NCBI GenBank assembly: GCA_035546535.1
Contig: DASZWQ010000180.1
Location: forward strand, 21,806 to 85,805
DNA from: Pirellulales bacterium
GTDB lineage: Bacteria; Planctomycetota; Planctomycetia; Pirellulales; JACPPG01
Length of the DNA stretch: 64,000 nucleotides
Direction: 5' to 3'
Both the position numbers and the translations under genes were made by a program. Below are positions 63,638-64,000 of the stretch, piece after piece. The notes under the pieces were generated by a model, which was not told the origin of the DNA, searched no databases, and was given only the letters and a program-made list of their open reading frames with translations. Numbering within the stretch: position 1 is the stretch's first letter; each line of letters begins with the position of its first letter.

Positions 63638-63694
63638 GCCGTTCCTGCCCGCCAAAGGGGCGAAAGCTCGGTATGTGGCCGCGCCGAGGCGGCG

Positions 63695-63723
63695 TTGACC
63701 CCTATTTTCCGCAGGATTATATT
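63695..63723 (+). promoter_or_regulatory. Sigma-70-type promoter of the tRNA-His gene
   Basis: TTGACC at 63695-63700, a 17-bp spacer and TATATT at 63718-63723, with the tRNA starting 15-16 bp after the -10 box. Both hexamers match consensus at five of six bases, the best promoter in the window. Confidence 0.7.
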
Positions 63724-63738
63724 CCGGGCTTCCAGACG

Positions 63739-63812
63739 GTGGCTGTAGCTCAGTTGGTTAGAGCGCCAGATTGTGGTTCTGGATGTCGGGGGTTCGAGTC
63801 CCCTCAGCCACC
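63739..63812 (+). tRNA. tRNA-His (anticodon GTG)
   Basis: Full cloverleaf: acceptor GTGGCTG/CAGCCAC, D-stem GCTC/GAGC, anticodon stem CCAGA/TCTGG with loop TTGTGGT (anticodon GTG at positions 34-36), variable ATGTC, T-stem GGGGG/CCCCT (one G-T pair) with loop TTCGAGT. Discriminator base C (63812) can pair with G-1 at 63738, the identity mark of tRNA-His. The CCA end is not encoded. A 72-bp repeat starts 47 bp after it. Confidence 0.97.
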
Positions 63813-63859
63813 CCTTTCTCAAGCATGCGTACTGCCCCCTCCGACGTCCTCGACATGAT

Positions 63860-63931
63860 CTAGCAGCCTGTTGAAAAAAGCCCTCGTGGCTTTTTTCAAC
63901 CTCGCCAAGTGCGAAGCAAAGCTTCGCACGG
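63860..63931. repeat. 72-bp interspersed repeat, copy 2
   Basis: Matches 37563-37634 at 71 of 72 positions. The single change (T in copy 1, A here) falls in the loop or centre of the second hairpin (63909-63929, GTGCGAAGC-AAA-GCTTCGCAC), leaving the arms intact. It lies downstream of tRNA-His. Confidence 0.9.
63870..63900. terminator. Bidirectional intrinsic terminator-like hairpin (in repeat copy 2)
   Basis: The same 13-bp stem as at 37573-37603, with A6 and T6 runs in its arms, 58 bp after the tRNA-His 3' end; it is well placed to end the tRNA transcript. Confidence 0.6.
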
Positions 63932-64000
63932 CTCGCAAAATAACGACTTACGTCGACATTTTGCCATCGCATCCCTGCGATGTCGCAGCCCGTTGAGTTC

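Overview
The window is high-GC bacterial chromosomal DNA that is almost entirely coding. It looks like a member of the Planctomycetota, most likely Pirellulales-like. Signs of this are a BBP7-type beta-barrel protein, a DUF1598 protein, a secreted sulfatase, a small membrane protein with the planctomycete-style [14 protein letters not shown] segment, separate coaC and coaB genes, a long alanine/glutamate/arginine-rich coiled-coil protein, and frequent GTG/TTG starts. No phage, plasmid, transposase or CRISPR array is visible. The lineage call rests on family recognition only; no rRNA gene is present to confirm it.

Layout, left to right. 1-5.5 kb: a coiled-coil protein cut by the left edge, an M29 aminopeptidase, a periplasmic cyclophilin and RsmD. 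5.6-13.4 kb: a cupin, a sugar-phosphate isomerase-like barrel, a Nif3-like protein, a glycosyltransferase translationally coupled to a BshC-like protein, an Eis-like GNAT protein and a lipoprotein. 13.4-22.9 kb: transketolase, an aquaporin-type channel, then on the minus strand the run MoxR ATPase - DUF58 - transglutaminase - YchF-like GTPase. 23-28.6 kb: a plus-strand run aroF-tpiA-secG-yicC-gmk-rpoZ-coaC-coaB with several 4-bp ATGA overlaps, joining aromatic, glycolytic, secretion, nucleotide, RNA polymerase and CoA functions. 28.6-33 kb (minus): metallophosphoesterase, a PAS/GAF/receiver protein without a kinase domain, and transaldolase. 33.3-40 kb: the BBP7 barrel protein, a ketosynthase homologue that has lost its nucleophile, a divergent fatty-acid desaturase, a GNAT protein and an NAD-dependent epimerase. 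40.4-52 kb: DUF1598 protein, phosphotransferase, DsbD, PurM, a cytochrome c'-like protein, GlgX and an aldehyde dehydrogenase. 52-64 kb: several exported hydrolases (PIG-L, EEP, two amidohydrolases, sulfatase, GDPD), an antitoxin/PIN-toxin pair, a BtuF-like binding protein and tRNA-His.

Most genes are ordinary housekeeping or typical planctomycete accessory genes. The parts worth a second look are: (i) the ketosynthase-like protein with Cys-to-Glu and His-to-Asn changes, divergent from a desaturase; (ii) amidohydrolase-fold proteins whose HxH metal motif is gone, one fused to an intact copy through a roughly 100-residue charged linker; (iii) a family of palindromic intergenic elements, including a 72-bp repeat present twice with one mismatch and carrying a terminator-like hairpin; (iv) short tandem repeats that run across stop codons; and (v) a BshC-like protein overlapping a glycosyltransferase gene. 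I did not find a clear, self-contained new defence or mobile system.
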